From: Halieaceae bacterium
GTDB taxonomy: Bacteria > Pseudomonadota > Gammaproteobacteria > Pseudomonadales > Halieaceae
Direction of reading: 5' to 3'
DNA: 34,384 nt
Assembly (NCBI GenBank): GCA_029247075.1
Contig: JAQWLX010000108.1
Coordinates: 1 to 34,384, forward strand
Below the pieces are notes generated by a model that was given only the letters and a program-made list of their open reading frames with translations, was not told where the DNA came from and made no database searches. The position numbers and the translations under genes were made by a program. This document shows positions 24,546 to 33,467 of this stretch, one piece after another (the stretch's first letter is position 1; every line of letters begins with the position of its first letter).

Positions 24546-24607
24546 GCCGAAAAAATATCCAGAATCTGGTAGCTGGGCGCTAGCTTTCACTTACTTTGTG
24601 GCTCGGC
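24546..24607. other. Possible folded element downstream of the MFS gene
   Basis: GCCGA (24546-24550) can pair with TCGGC (24603-24607); inside are CCAG-aat-CTGG (24559-24569) and TAGC-tgggc-GCTA (24570-24582). The nested hairpins lie 67 bp after the MFS stop. It does not fit a tRNA, and no T-run follows. It could be part of a transcript end. Confidence 0.2.
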
Positions 24608-24726
24608 AAGTTGCTTAATAAAATTATCAATGTGGAGATATCGCTCATGATTAGTTCTAGAAATTACTAATAAGCTTATAAATAATTTTAGCATTGGTTA
24701 CCTTAACAACCTCTAGTTTTAGATTC

Positions 24727-24948
24727 TTAAAACCACCGCAATGTTCCGATCACACCTGCTGAAGCGTAGAAAAACTGAAGCAGCAAAATTCCATAATGTT
24801 TACAAAGAAATGCCCATATACCAATAGCGATTGCAGATAGAAAAAGAAGTGAAAAACCTAGCACCTCGTTACCAGTATTCGAAGCAACAAGCATGGAGTA
24901 GACAATCGCGGTAACAACACCGAACCATTCAAGCGCTTTTTTCAACAT
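24727..24948 (-). CDS. Small integral membrane protein, function unknown
   Basis: 73 residues with three hydrophobic segments (about 10-23, 28-48, 52-70), starting MLKKALEWFG and ending in RWF. An AAAGGA ribosome-binding site lies 7 bp before the ATG, supporting a real gene. The composition, with a conserved-looking ASNTGNEVLGF loop and a Gly/Ile/Leu-rich last helix, recalls small uncharacterised membrane proteins of proteobacteria; I cannot name a function. It is the only confident gene in a 1.3-kb gene-poor region and stands alone on the minus strand. Confidence 0.7.
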   Translation of the reverse strand: MLKKALEWFGVVTAIVYSMLVASNTGNEVLGFSLLFLSAIAIGIWAFLCKHYGILLLQFFYASAGVIGTLRWF

Positions 24949-25781
24949 GTAAAAATCCTTTGTTTTCCGTTAAGTAGAATAGAGGCTCGAGTCGATATCA
25001 ACGACTAACAGTTATCGTATGAGTTTCACTCTCGCACGGACCTCTCGAGCACCATAGATCAAATTTTTAAAGACGGCACGAAAGGTTTATCGACCAAGCG
25101 TAATGATGTTTTGTGACGGGCATTACGCTGCCAAATAGAGTTTCGTAGTTTATTGGAAATGATCAAGTAATAAGTTCCACTTATCCTATACTGAATTAAT
25201 AAGATCTTTTTGAGAGTCAATCCTCCTGACCTACCACTATCGGGCCAAACTTTTCTTAAGTAGGAAACACGACATATTAGCGTCGGAAACCTTTTCAACG
25301 TCTTCTACGCACAACATTCTCAGTCTAAATTCATCGGTTTCAAGAGCTATGAGGATCCCAAATTCATCAGTTACAAACAGATATTTTTTTCGCTGATGGG
25401 TCATGTGATCGTCTTTAATTGCTAAGGGCTTAGGTAACTAAAATCCAAAGTAATTTGCAGATTTTCGCAGAAGCGGTAATATTCTATAGTTTTTGTTACC
25501 TTATGACCAACGAACACTAAACCACTAATGCTAAAAGATTAGTCTGCGAATTGAATTGATAACATTCTCTAAAAAAACTGCTCATATGTGAAGAGATGAC
25601 TTTACTTCAGCAAGCTGAGTAAGAAAGGTTTATGGAAGAGCTTGGAAAATTAAAGTTTACGAGAAAAAAAGGTGACGCGTTCCCAACACTCGAAGTCTAC
25701 CTTACGCTCATTGATGAACAAGGTTTCGTAATACGGATACATAAATATTTTCAAAATACACAGTAGTGCGAGGCAGCTATA
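24949..25781. other. Gene-poor AT-rich region
   Basis: About 830 bp without a convincing gene. It holds an inverted repeat AGTCG-ATATCAA-CGACT at 24990-25006 just upstream of the small membrane protein gene, a strong hairpin at 25097-25129, and two small frames that I cannot confirm: minus strand 25237-25404 (55 residues, starting MTHQRKKYLFVTDEFG, no clear ribosome-binding site) and plus strand 25632-25766 (44 residues, starting MEELGKLKFTRKKG, AAAGG close upstream). The final part should carry the promoter of the second TonB receptor gene. No transposase remnant is recognisable. Confidence 0.5.
25097..25129. repeat. Strong hairpin in non-coding DNA
   Basis: AGCGTAATG (25097-25105) and CATTACGCT (25121-25129) are perfect 9-bp inverted arms around a 15-nt loop. 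No T-run follows on either strand, so it is not a standard terminator. No second copy was noticed in the window. Function unknown. Confidence 0.45.
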
Positions 25782-25799
25782 ATTAAAAAAGACTATCGA

Positions 25800-28067
25800 T
25801 TGTATTTTATCCTGACTAATCTCTTGTTTTGGTCCCAGCAAACCTGTGCAATTTTAGAAAAAGAGAGTTTGACATTGGAGGTCGTAGAAGTAATTGCCGT
25901 AACTCCGTTTTCTAACATCGAGTTAGGGAAGAGGAAATCCTTATCGATACAAACCTTCAACAAGCAGGATATCGAGGAAATCGGAGGCTCTTCCATCGCA
26001 GGTTTTCTGGAACGACGAGCTGGCAGCGTTTCGATTAATAGCGCACAGAATAATCCACTTCAACCAGACGTGCGCTTGCGTGGTTTCACGGCCTCACCAT
26101 TACTTGGCATCTCTCAGGGCATAGTGGTTTATCAAAACGGTATACGTGTTAACGAAACCTTTGGTGATACTGTCAATTGGGACTTGCTTCCTATAAGCAC
26201 AGTCGAAAACGTAGATTTAGTAGCGGGGTCCAGTCCGTTGCTTGGCTTAAATGCGCTCGGCGGCGCGATTGCTATCACAACCAAAACGGGCTTTTCTGCC
26301 CGAGAAGCGACTGCAGACCTGCAATACGGTTCCTTTAATGCGCGCAAAATAAATATAACAAAAGGTGGCAATAGTGATGATCGCTGGGGTTATTTTCTGG
26401 CATTCGATGGCATGGAAGAATCTGGCTGGCGGAATTTTTCACCTTCTCAAGCACTTAATCTGTATGGCGCATTAAGTTGGCGAAGTAAACATAGCAACTT
26501 TGATCTCTATGTAAATAGGGGTAACACCAACTTACATGGCAATGGTGCCTCCCCTGAAGCATTGTTGGAACAATCTCGGAAGCAAGTATTTACACATCCT
26601 GATATTACAGAAAATGAGATGAACACGAGTAGTCTTAAAGTTAGTCACGGATTTTCAGAAATTACCCAACTCAATCTCAGCGCATTCTATCGCAATACCA
26701 ATACCCAAAGTTTTAATGGCGATGGTTCCGAATTTGACGATTGTGAACCACCGCTAAGTGAATTTCTTTGCCATGAAACCGGCGACCTAATAAATGATCA
26801 TCTTGGAAATCCAGTGTCTGATAACTTTGATGCGATCAATAATCAAAGCCAACGCACGCAAAAAAGCTGGGGAGGTACACTTCAACTCCAACACAAGCAG
26901 TCATGGCTCGGTGCGGAGCATAACTTTATTGTCGGCGCTGATTATCTTATTGGCAAGACCGAGTTTATCTCGACAGTTGAATTTGCGGAGTTAACAGCAA
27001 ATCGTTCAACCACAAAATCGGGACTATTCGACTCAGAAGGGTTTACCAACCTTGACACGGCGAACCGCCTAGCAGCACTTTATTTTACCGATACCATCTT
27101 ACTTACTCCTAAATTAGGTATAAATCTCTCCACTCGTTTTAATAGTGCTCATATAAAAACCAAGGATCAAAGTGGCCAGCGGCCAGAACTTGACGGAAAC
27201 CATAGTTACCAGCGACAAAATAGTGGGTTAGGTATAACCTATCAATTGCATGATGCGGCAACTTTTTCTTTAGGTATACATCAAGCTTCAAGAGCACCTA
27301 CTCCTGTAGAACTTGCGTGTTCGCATCCACATGCACCCTGTAATTTGCCCAACACTTTCCTAGCGGATCCGCCACTGAACGATGTGGTTTCACTGAACTA
27401 CGAAATCGGAGTAGGCGGTCAATTAAAGCATCTGTATCACTGGCACATCGGTATATTTCGTACCGCGATCCAGAATGACATTCTTTTTCAATCTAGTGGA
27501 GGTGTATTATCTAATCAAGGATTTTTCACTAACGCCGCTGACACTCAACGGTTAGGTCTTGAAATCAATCTAGCAGGAACATTCGATCACTGGAGCTGGT
27601 TTACTAACTATTCCTATCTACGAGCAACATTTGAGGATGACTTCATATCAAGTAGTCCCAATCATCCTTTAGCCAAAAATGGAGTAACACCTGTCACCGC
27701 AGGTAATCGTATACCAACCATTCCAGATCACAATCTTAAGCTTGGTGCGAGCTATAATTTCTCTGAACGATTTGATGGTAACTTCGATATTCTGATCAAC
27801 TCTGGACAGTTCCTGCGCGGTGATGAAGCTAATCTCGAAGCAAAAACGGACAGCTATATGCTAGCAAATATGACATTTAACTATCGATTAAGTGACCATC
27901 TTAGATTTACATTACAGATAAGAAATCTATTCGATAAAGACTATGAAACCTTTGGCCTATTTGGCGAAGCTTCAGAAGTTTTGGGAGATCTCGACGATGA
28001 CGACACTCGGTTTTTGAGTCCTGCCACGCCCAGAACAATTTTTCTCAAGCTGCGCTTCGGCTGGTGA
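25800..28067 (+). CDS. TonB-dependent outer-membrane receptor (second)
   Basis: 755 residues from a TTG at 25800, but this start is doubtful: nothing like a ribosome-binding site precedes it. The frame is open back to 25767, and starting at ATA 25779 or ATT 25782 would add IKKDYR, a positive n-region before the hydrophobic YFILTNLLFW and the SQQTCA cleavage region; GAGG lies at 25770. The plug domain is clear (LSIQTFNKQDIEEIG, PDVRLRGFTASP, VYQNGIRVNE, LPISTVENVDLVAGSS, LNALGGAIAI) and the barrel ends in FLKLRFGW, with the required terminal aromatic. LFDKDYETFG near the C-terminus is typical. The ligand is unknown. It reads toward a membrane protein and cytochrome b561. Confidence 0.88.
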   Translation: MYFILTNLLFWSQQTCAILEKESLTLEVVEVIAVTPFSNIELGKRKSLSIQTFNKQDIEEIGGSSIAGFLERRAGSVSINSAQNNPLQPDVRLRGFTASPLLGISQGIVVYQNGIRVNETFGDTVNWDLLPISTVENVDLVAGSSPLLGLNALGGAIAITTKTGFSAREATADLQYGSFNARKINITKGGNSDDRWGYFLAFDGMEESGWRNFSPSQALNLYGALSWRSKHSNFDLYVNRGNTNLHGNGASPEALLEQSRKQVFTHPDITENEMNTSSLKVSHGFSEITQLNLSAFYRNTNTQSFNGDGSEFDDCEPPLSEFLCHETGDLINDHLGNPVSDNFDAINNQSQRTQKSWGGTLQLQHKQSWLGAEHNFIVGADYLIGKTEFISTVEFAELTANRSTTKSGLFDSEGFTNLDTANRLAALYFTDTILLTPKLGINLSTRFNSAHIKTKDQSGQRPELDGNHSYQRQNSGLGITYQLHDAATFSLGIHQASRAPTPVELACSHPHAPCNLPNTFLADPPLNDVVSLNYEIGVGGQLKHLYHWHIGIFRTAIQNDILFQSSGGVLSNQGFFTNAADTQRLGLEINLAGTFDHWSWFTNYSYLRATFEDDFISSSPNHPLAKNGVTPVTAGNRIPTIPDHNLKLGASYNFSERFDGNFDILINSGQFLRGDEANLEAKTDSYMLANMTFNYRLSDHLRFTLQIRNLFDKDYETFGLFGEASEVLGDLDDDDTRFLSPATPRTIFLKLRFGW

Positions 28068-28244
28068 ATATAATCCCCTAAGAGCAATAAAAAATATTAG
28101 ATTAAAAAGCTTAAGTCATGATTTATACAACTATTTTCCTATTCGCAACGGACTCAAAGCACTTAAGACTTGATCAGAATATAGTTTATAACTATGCTTT
28201 TTTGGAGAGTAACAGAAACACATTTGATTTTTTAAGGAAAGCCA

Positions 28245-28787
28245 ATGTCAATAGCAGCTCCTAATAAACCAAGGCCAACGTGGGCCGTATGGCTCGGTGC
28301 TATAGCAGTTATATTCGGCGTCTTACAAACAGCGGTTTACAGTAACGAATGGATGACGCAAAAAGTAATTAGCGAAGATATTACCGCGATGCAATCGACT
28401 CCAGACTGTCCTGAGGATGAGCTCTTAGAAGAGGACATTTCCTTGGCCGAATGCGAGTTAATGGCCGCGAAAGTTAACATTATGATCGTCTCCAGACCAA
28501 GTTGGTTCAGAGATTTTCAGATGTGCATCTCGTTACTCGGCGGAATAATCGCATTCGCCTCAATATTTGTCGGAGCAGCACTAGTTGAATATCGAAATTG
28601 GGCACCAACAGGCGCAGTTGTCACCTTCACTGTTTTACTTGTTATCAATACTGTCGAGTTCGCCGCAGCAACACATGCGGGCCCGCTGCTAAGAGCTACT
28701 TATCTCTGGAATATCACTCTTTGGTTCTTTATTCATCTTATCATGACCAGTGCCGCCCTTGCAGGACATCACAAAAAAGATAAGTAG
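28245..28787 (+). CDS. Four-helix membrane protein of unknown function
   Basis: 180 residues with hydrophobic segments near 14-32, 92-112, 118-140 and 150-172. Between the first and second helices is an acidic loop (DCPEDELLEEDISLAEC) with two Cys 14 residues apart that could form a disulfide if periplasmic. The C-terminus is HHKKDK. AAGGA 6 bp before the ATG supports the start. It lies 177 bp after the TonB receptor gene and 52 bp before the cytochrome b561 gene, so it may act with the latter, for example in periplasmic electron transfer. I do not recognise the family. Confidence 0.75.
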   Translation: MSIAAPNKPRPTWAVWLGAIAVIFGVLQTAVYSNEWMTQKVISEDITAMQSTPDCPEDELLEEDISLAECELMAAKVNIMIVSRPSWFRDFQMCISLLGGIIAFASIFVGAALVEYRNWAPTGAVVTFTVLLVINTVEFAAATHAGPLLRATYLWNITLWFFIHLIMTSAALAGHHKKDK

Positions 28788-28839
28788 GGGCAGCTAAACC
28801 TATTTTAACATCCAGAAAAAACAGCGACAGGAGCATTTA

Positions 28840-29385
28840 ATGACTCAAACCCGAGGCTTCAGTAGAAGAGCAATCATCATGCACTGGCTAATCACTATTT
28901 CAATCTTTTTCTTGTTTATTTCGAGCTGGTGGATGCTCTCATTACCGTTTCCGTCTGAAGATTTTAAGTATCGTGTGCTTCCTTTTCAAGTGCACAAGAA
29001 TATAGGAATTACAATTCTCTTTTTCTTGGCTATCTTGCTCTACCTACGATTTAAATTCCCACCGGGAACGGTCGTGATCTCTCACGCACACCCGTGGATG
29101 TCCCGCCTGGTTATTTTTTATCATTTTTTATTGTACGTAATCATTCTCTCTTGCTGCGTTAGTGGATATATGTCTTCATCTTACAGCGGCTGGAATACGA
29201 CACTTTGGTGGATTATAGAACTGCCAAATTGGGGCTATGAAGACGAAGAGTTAAATATTTTTTATTCTGAAATTCATCTATGGACATGCTGGGCGCTACT
29301 TGTGCTCGTTGCCATACATGTGAGCGGTGCGATTTACCACGCTTTTCGAAATGACGGTATCGTGCAGCGAATGCTTCGTCTTTAG
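28840..29385 (+). CDS. Cytochrome b561 family di-heme membrane protein
   Basis: 181 residues with four membrane helices. Likely heme-ligand histidines are His15 (IIMHWL), His52 (QVHKNIG), His146 (EIHLWT) and His160 (VAIHVSG); the 14-residue gap between the last pair equals that in E. coli CybB. SRRAIIMHWL at the start and FHxxLY in the middle are standard for the prokaryotic b561 group. It carries electrons between the quinone pool and a periplasmic partner, or oxidises superoxide as shown for CybB. AGGAG 6 bp before the ATG. It follows the four-helix membrane protein by 52 bp, probably in one transcript, and converges on the CoxG-like gene. Confidence 0.9.
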   Translation: MTQTRGFSRRAIIMHWLITISIFFLFISSWWMLSLPFPSEDFKYRVLPFQVHKNIGITILFFLAILLYLRFKFPPGTVVISHAHPWMSRLVIFYHFLLYVIILSCCVSGYMSSSYSGWNTTLWWIIELPNWGYEDEELNIFYSEIHLWTCWALLVLVAIHVSGAIYHAFRNDGIVQRMLRL

Positions 29386-29552
29386 CTATTCAACGTTCAC
29401 TAGGCGAGTCTCTTTTAAAGCTTTATTGATTAACAGAGAAGTGGAGTCATTAATACTTTACGACTTGTTGTCTTCACTGTTTGAGTACAAAAAGATATGC
29501 GTTAAAATACAACAGTTTAATTTAAAATCATATTGAACTCGACACAACTTCA

Positions 29553-30119
29553 TTAATTTGTAAAAAACAAATAGAGAATAATTATTACTGCCGTCGCCGC
29601 ACCAGCAAAAAGAAAATGATTCTGCTTTCTACTGCGCGCCAATATGATTTGGTCCTCTTCCGTAAAAACTTTTTCGGCGTCTTTGTCTAGGATCGAACTA
29701 AATTTGCCAAAAAACTCATCAGCCATTTTTCGCGTCACACCAGAGACGAGCCTCGCTCCGACCTGAGCTAGCTTTCCACCAATCTTTAATTTAGCCGTAT
29801 AACGCAAAATCGTAACTTCAGCTGACTCACTCAAAGAAATATGAGCGGTACCATTGCCAAATCCTGCAGCACCACCCTTGGCCGACCCGACAAGAGTATA
29901 ACTATGTGGAGGTTGGAGATTTTGCATTTCGATGTTTGTGTCAAACACTGCTTTAACTGGTCCAATTGCTGCAACAATTTTTGCTTGGTATTGGAAATCG
30001 CTTAGCTTTTTTATTTCCTGACACCCTGGTATACACTGCTTGAGAGTTTCAGCATCGTGGAGTGAATTCCATACTTGCTGAGCAGCCAAACCAATCTTAT
30101 ATTCACCTTGGATATCCAA
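29553..30119 (-). CDS. CoxG-like SRPBCC protein with C-terminal membrane anchor
   Basis: 188 residues. The CoxG (CO dehydrogenase subunit G) family pattern is clear: FxIxxxxxxVWxxLxDxxxLxxCIPGC at the N-terminus, AAIGPVKAVFD, LVGSAKGGAAGFGNGTAHI and KIGGKLAQVGARLVSGVTRKMADEFF. A single hydrophobic helix (about 171-187) ends the protein and would anchor it to the inner membrane, as in other CoxG proteins. CoxG serves Mo-hydroxylases of the CO dehydrogenase type by linking them to the membrane electron chain. None of the hydroxylase subunits (coxLMS-like) is in the window. The start is TTG at 30119 with AGGGGAA just upstream. About 280 bp upstream holds no supported gene. Confidence 0.88.
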   Translation of the reverse strand: MDIQGEYKIGLAAQQVWNSLHDAETLKQCIPGCQEIKKLSDFQYQAKIVAAIGPVKAVFDTNIEMQNLQPPHSYTLVGSAKGGAAGFGNGTAHISLSESAEVTILRYTAKLKIGGKLAQVGARLVSGVTRKMADEFFGKFSSILDKDAEKVFTEEDQIILARSRKQNHFLFAGAATAVIIILYLFFTN

Positions 30120-30397
30120 AAAATTCCCCTAGGAGTCTGCTTAATTCTTACTGGTTTTGATCTCGAAAAGGAGACCCTATAACTATTTACCAACTCAACA
30201 AAAAAGTTATCCAGCCGAGCGACAAATGCAGGGTCAGTATCGGTGTTCAACATTAGTTCTTGTTGATGCAATTGGTTTAAGCATAACAGCAAAATGGTAC
30301 TTGAATAAATGCATATTACCTCTCACGGTAACATTCTGTTCGACTTAGTACCAGAAAGTCTGTATATTCTTACAAAAGAGATAAGGAGTAAATAACA

Positions 30398-31750
30398 GTG
30401 GCAGAGGATTTAGATTTTCCGAATGCACCGGTGCCTCACGAAGCTCGAATGCCATCCGGATCACTTACAATGGCCTGGTGGGCTGTCGCCACTGCAATGT
30501 TTTGGCTTGTTATCTCTGCGTCATTGGCGGCAAGGTTCGGAACACTCAATGCCCTCGCTGGGATGTCGATTTCTGTAGTTGTTTATGCAGTCGCCGGAGG
30601 AATTCTTTCCAGATACGCAATTAGAACTGGTCTCTCTGTGGCACTGTTTTCCAGAATTCTATTTGGTTATCATGGCGCCCTATTGGCAACCCTAATATTT
30701 TTTACGGGCGCTATCTTCTACAGCGTATTTGAAGCTTCCGTCATAGCAGTGGCGATTCAAGATTACTTCCCCAAACTATCCCTCTCGCAGTCCTATCTAA
30801 TAGTTGTCCTTTACAGCGTACCATTAGTACTTGGTAGCGTGCAGCATTGGCTGGGAAAGTTAAACGGCATACTTCTGCCGTTCTATTTAATTGGCTTGAT
30901 TGCCGCCGTAATACTGAGCGTTTATGAATACGGATACAGTAATGCCTGGCTAGAACTAGGTCCTCAGAATACGCTCACTAGCTATGGAACTTGGAGTTGT
31001 TTTACATACTTTTTGGGCGTTTTCCTCACCTTAATGTATGCATGGGACTACGCTAGATTTGGTCGAGAAGAAGATCGTGAATTCCATGCAAAGTTCAATT
31101 TTGGACACCCGTTTTTCTTGTTCACTATTCTGGTTAATGGGATAGCTGGAATTTTTCTAGTCGCGACCATACCTTACGAGGGAGCACTATCAGAGGTCTC
31201 CGTTGTGCTTGGTCTGCTCAAGTTGATGGGTTTCTATGGCCTGATTTTTGTTTGGGTAAGTCAGACAAGAATAAACACAGCTAACTTCTTCATGGCGATC
31301 GTTAATTTAGAATCTATTCTGCAGCGACTCACTGGTAGACATACACCAAAACTTTTTGCAGCGGTCTTCGTTGGGATTACGGTATACGTTGTTATGTTGG
31401 CCGATGTCTTTAGCTTCCTATTCCAAGCGCTTTCGTACTTGGCCATCATGGTCGTAGCTTGGGTGTCCATTGCACTCACACACATCCTTTCGCCTCTATA
31501 CGAAAGACTCATGGGAACAAGAATGGAAATACGAGAAGGCTTCGTCCCTGCCCTCAATTCTGCAGGATTGCTTGCGTGGTTTCTTTCTGCATTTGTTGGG
31601 CTGTTGTTTTTTAATGCGGGGGGAGTGTGGGCAGCATCCTCGTCACCTGCGACAGCAGTCATTGCTTCCTTCGCCTATCTTATAATGTTGAAACGTGCCA
31701 AACGCTCTTGGTATTTAATCAGTGAGAAAGACAATGGTGAGACTACATAA
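30398..31750 (+). CDS. NCS1 family (nucleobase:cation symporter-1) transporter
   Basis: 450 residues with about 12 hydrophobic helices. N-terminal PHEARMPSGSLTMAWWAVATAMFW and the first helices (ISASLAARFGTLNALAGM, GGILSRYAIRTGLSVALFSRILFGYHGALLATLI) match the purine/cytosine permease (CodB-like) family; YAWDYARFGRE corresponds to the conserved segment after helix 6. It imports a nucleobase, hydantoin, allantoin, thiamine-like or other small nitrogen compound with a cation. The start is GTG at 30398 with AAGGAG 9 bp upstream. It precedes the second acyl-CoA ligase by 140 bp. The substrate cannot be read. Confidence 0.88.
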   Translation: MAEDLDFPNAPVPHEARMPSGSLTMAWWAVATAMFWLVISASLAARFGTLNALAGMSISVVVYAVAGGILSRYAIRTGLSVALFSRILFGYHGALLATLIFFTGAIFYSVFEASVIAVAIQDYFPKLSLSQSYLIVVLYSVPLVLGSVQHWLGKLNGILLPFYLIGLIAAVILSVYEYGYSNAWLELGPQNTLTSYGTWSCFTYFLGVFLTLMYAWDYARFGREEDREFHAKFNFGHPFFLFTILVNGIAGIFLVATIPYEGALSEVSVVLGLLKLMGFYGLIFVWVSQTRINTANFFMAIVNLESILQRLTGRHTPKLFAAVFVGITVYVVMLADVFSFLFQALSYLAIMVVAWVSIALTHILSPLYERLMGTRMEIREGFVPALNSAGLLAWFLSAFVGLLFFNAGGVWAASSSPATAVIASFAYLIMLKRAKRSWYLISEKDNGETT

Positions 31751-31851
31751 TGTCTGAAAGATCACACCAGCGGAACTTCCTAGCTATGCTAATTATTCGA
31801 GGGACATCCAGATAGATACGAAGCTTGATCTACAACCTTGTGTGATAGCAA

Positions 31852-31870
31852 AATCTTTTATTTAAAGATT
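31852..31870. repeat. Inverted repeat before the second acyl-CoA ligase
   Basis: AATCTTT (31852-31858) and AAAGATT (31864-31870) form a 7-bp AT-rich inverted repeat with a 5-nt loop, 20 bp before the ligase ATG. It could be a regulator site or a weak transcript end for the NCS1 gene. No function is assigned. Confidence 0.25.
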
Positions 31871-31890
31871 AACATTTTGAATCTTCCACA

Positions 31891-33423
31891 ATGAATATAG
31901 CGATATACATGACAAGGTCGGGAACTACTTTCCCGGACTCCCCGGCCATCGCAAAAGGCACTACCGTCCTGCGCACATATGGTGAATTAGCAAAACGTGT
32001 CTCCAGTCTCGCCTATGTTTTCCGCAACTTGTTCAAACTTGAACCAGGAGACCGCGTCGCTCTGACTTTGAGTAATTGCCCTGAGTATCTTGAGCTCTTA
32101 TACGCATGCTGGCATGCGGGCTTGGTTGCTGTTCCGATCAATGCAAAACTTCACCAAAATGAATTCGCTTACATCCTGAGTAACAGTGAGGCCAAGATCT
32201 GTTTTTCTTCCCACGAGCTTGTCGAGACTATAGCAACGATCGAGAATGATTTGCTAAAAGCAGTGATTGATATTTCCTCTGAGAATTATGAGCGATTTTT
32301 TGAACACAATGCTTTGCCATTAGTCAGTCGTGAATCAGGTGACCCCGCCTGGATATTCTACACCAGCGGCACTACTGGAAAACCAAAAGGTGCAGTGATT
32401 AGTCATCACAATATACTCATGAGTTCGTATTGTTATTTTGCAGATGTTGATCAGAAGTCTCCTTGGCGAACAATCTTACATCCGGCACCTCTCAGTCATG
32501 GTTCCGGTTTTTATGCGCTGGCTCATGTTATGCAGGCAAGCTGCCAAGTGATACCAGAGTCCAATAGCTTTGACGTAGATGAAGTTTTTCGTTTGATTGA
32601 ATACTGGCCGGCTGCGGTATTTTTTGCGGCACCAACCATGTTAAAACGAATGCTGGATTATCCTGCGGATACCGACACCTCTAACCTGAAAACCATTATC
32701 TATGGCGGCGGACCGATGTACCTTGAAGATTGTCTTGCTGGAATCGAGCGATATGGACCAAAATTTGCTCAGCTATATGGGCAGGGAGAAAGCCCTATGA
32801 CCATCACTGCATTAAGTTCTCGCGTGCATGCACAAACTGATCATCCACGCTGGCATCAGAGACTTTCATCGGTTGGCACTCCACAAAGTGCAGTCCAGGT
32901 GCGCATTGCTGACGAAGAAGGTCAGCACCTCCCCAATGGAAGAGTTGGGGAGGTGCTGGTTAGAGGAGGAACCGTCATGAGTGGGTACTGGCGTAATCAA
33001 GATGCGACCATGCAGGTTCTTCGAAACGGCTGGTTACACACGGGAGATCATGGGGTTTTTGACGACGATGGATTTCTAACCCTGAAAGATCGTTCAAAAG
33101 ACTTAATTATCTCTGGAGGAACAAATATCTACCCCCGAGAAGTTGAAGAAGTTCTTATGAAACATCCTGATATAGCGGAGGTGGCAGTTATCGGTCGACC
33201 TGATCGCGAGTGGGGTGAGAGCGTCATTGCATACGTGGTCCCATCGACAAACAAGGAGATTGATGAAAGAGCCCTTGATAGTTTCTGCGTCGAGAATATA
33301 GCCCGGTTTAAGAAACCCAAGTCCTACTATAAATTGGATAAACTACCAAAGAACAATTATGGCAAAGTACTGAAGACCAGACTAAGAGAAATGGAGCAGG
33401 AGAATAAAAAGAAGTTGCCCTGA
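31891..33423 (+). CDS. AMP-forming acyl-CoA synthetase (fatty-acid/aryl-CoA ligase type)
   Basis: 510 residues, ANL superfamily. P-loop FYTSGTTGKPKGA (156-168), LYGQGESPM (A5 region), YWRNQDAT, GWLHTGDHGVFDDDGFLTLKDRSKDLIISGG and NIYPREVEEVL (hinge), and catalytic Lys492 in NNYGKVLKTRLR. It is more like long- or medium-chain fatty acid/aromatic acid ligases than the ligase at 16272-17888, so the window encodes two distinct acid-activating enzymes. It follows an NCS1 transporter by 140 bp and precedes a NorQ/CbbQ-type ATPase by 44 bp. The substrate is unknown. Confidence 0.93.
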   Translation: MNIAIYMTRSGTTFPDSPAIAKGTTVLRTYGELAKRVSSLAYVFRNLFKLEPGDRVALTLSNCPEYLELLYACWHAGLVAVPINAKLHQNEFAYILSNSEAKICFSSHELVETIATIENDLLKAVIDISSENYERFFEHNALPLVSRESGDPAWIFYTSGTTGKPKGAVISHHNILMSSYCYFADVDQKSPWRTILHPAPLSHGSGFYALAHVMQASCQVIPESNSFDVDEVFRLIEYWPAAVFFAAPTMLKRMLDYPADTDTSNLKTIIYGGGPMYLEDCLAGIERYGPKFAQLYGQGESPMTITALSSRVHAQTDHPRWHQRLSSVGTPQSAVQVRIADEEGQHLPNGRVGEVLVRGGTVMSGYWRNQDATMQVLRNGWLHTGDHGVFDDDGFLTLKDRSKDLIISGGTNIYPREVEEVLMKHPDIAEVAVIGRPDREWGESVIAYVVPSTNKEIDERALDSFCVENIARFKKPKSYYKLDKLPKNNYGKVLKTRLREMEQENKKKLP

Positions 33424-33467
33424 TTTAGTTCTGGAGGCTTAGCAGATCTAAAGCTAGACTTGTCATT

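Noticed and set aside
24546-24607. tRNA-like cloverleaf after the MFS gene
   Set aside because: The short stems lack a T-loop consensus, an anticodon arm of proper size and a 7-bp acceptor; kept only as a possible folded element.
25059-25298. 79-residue minus-strand frame in the gene-poor region
   Set aside because: No ribosome-binding site, odd composition and no family resemblance; it spans the 25097-25129 hairpin, so probably chance.
30120-30292. Minus-strand frame upstream of the CoxG gene (containing TDPAFVARLDNFFVELVNSYR) as a separate gene
   Set aside because: It looks partly protein-like, but it runs on through CoxG in another frame, has no good start or ribosome-binding site, and no recognisable domain.
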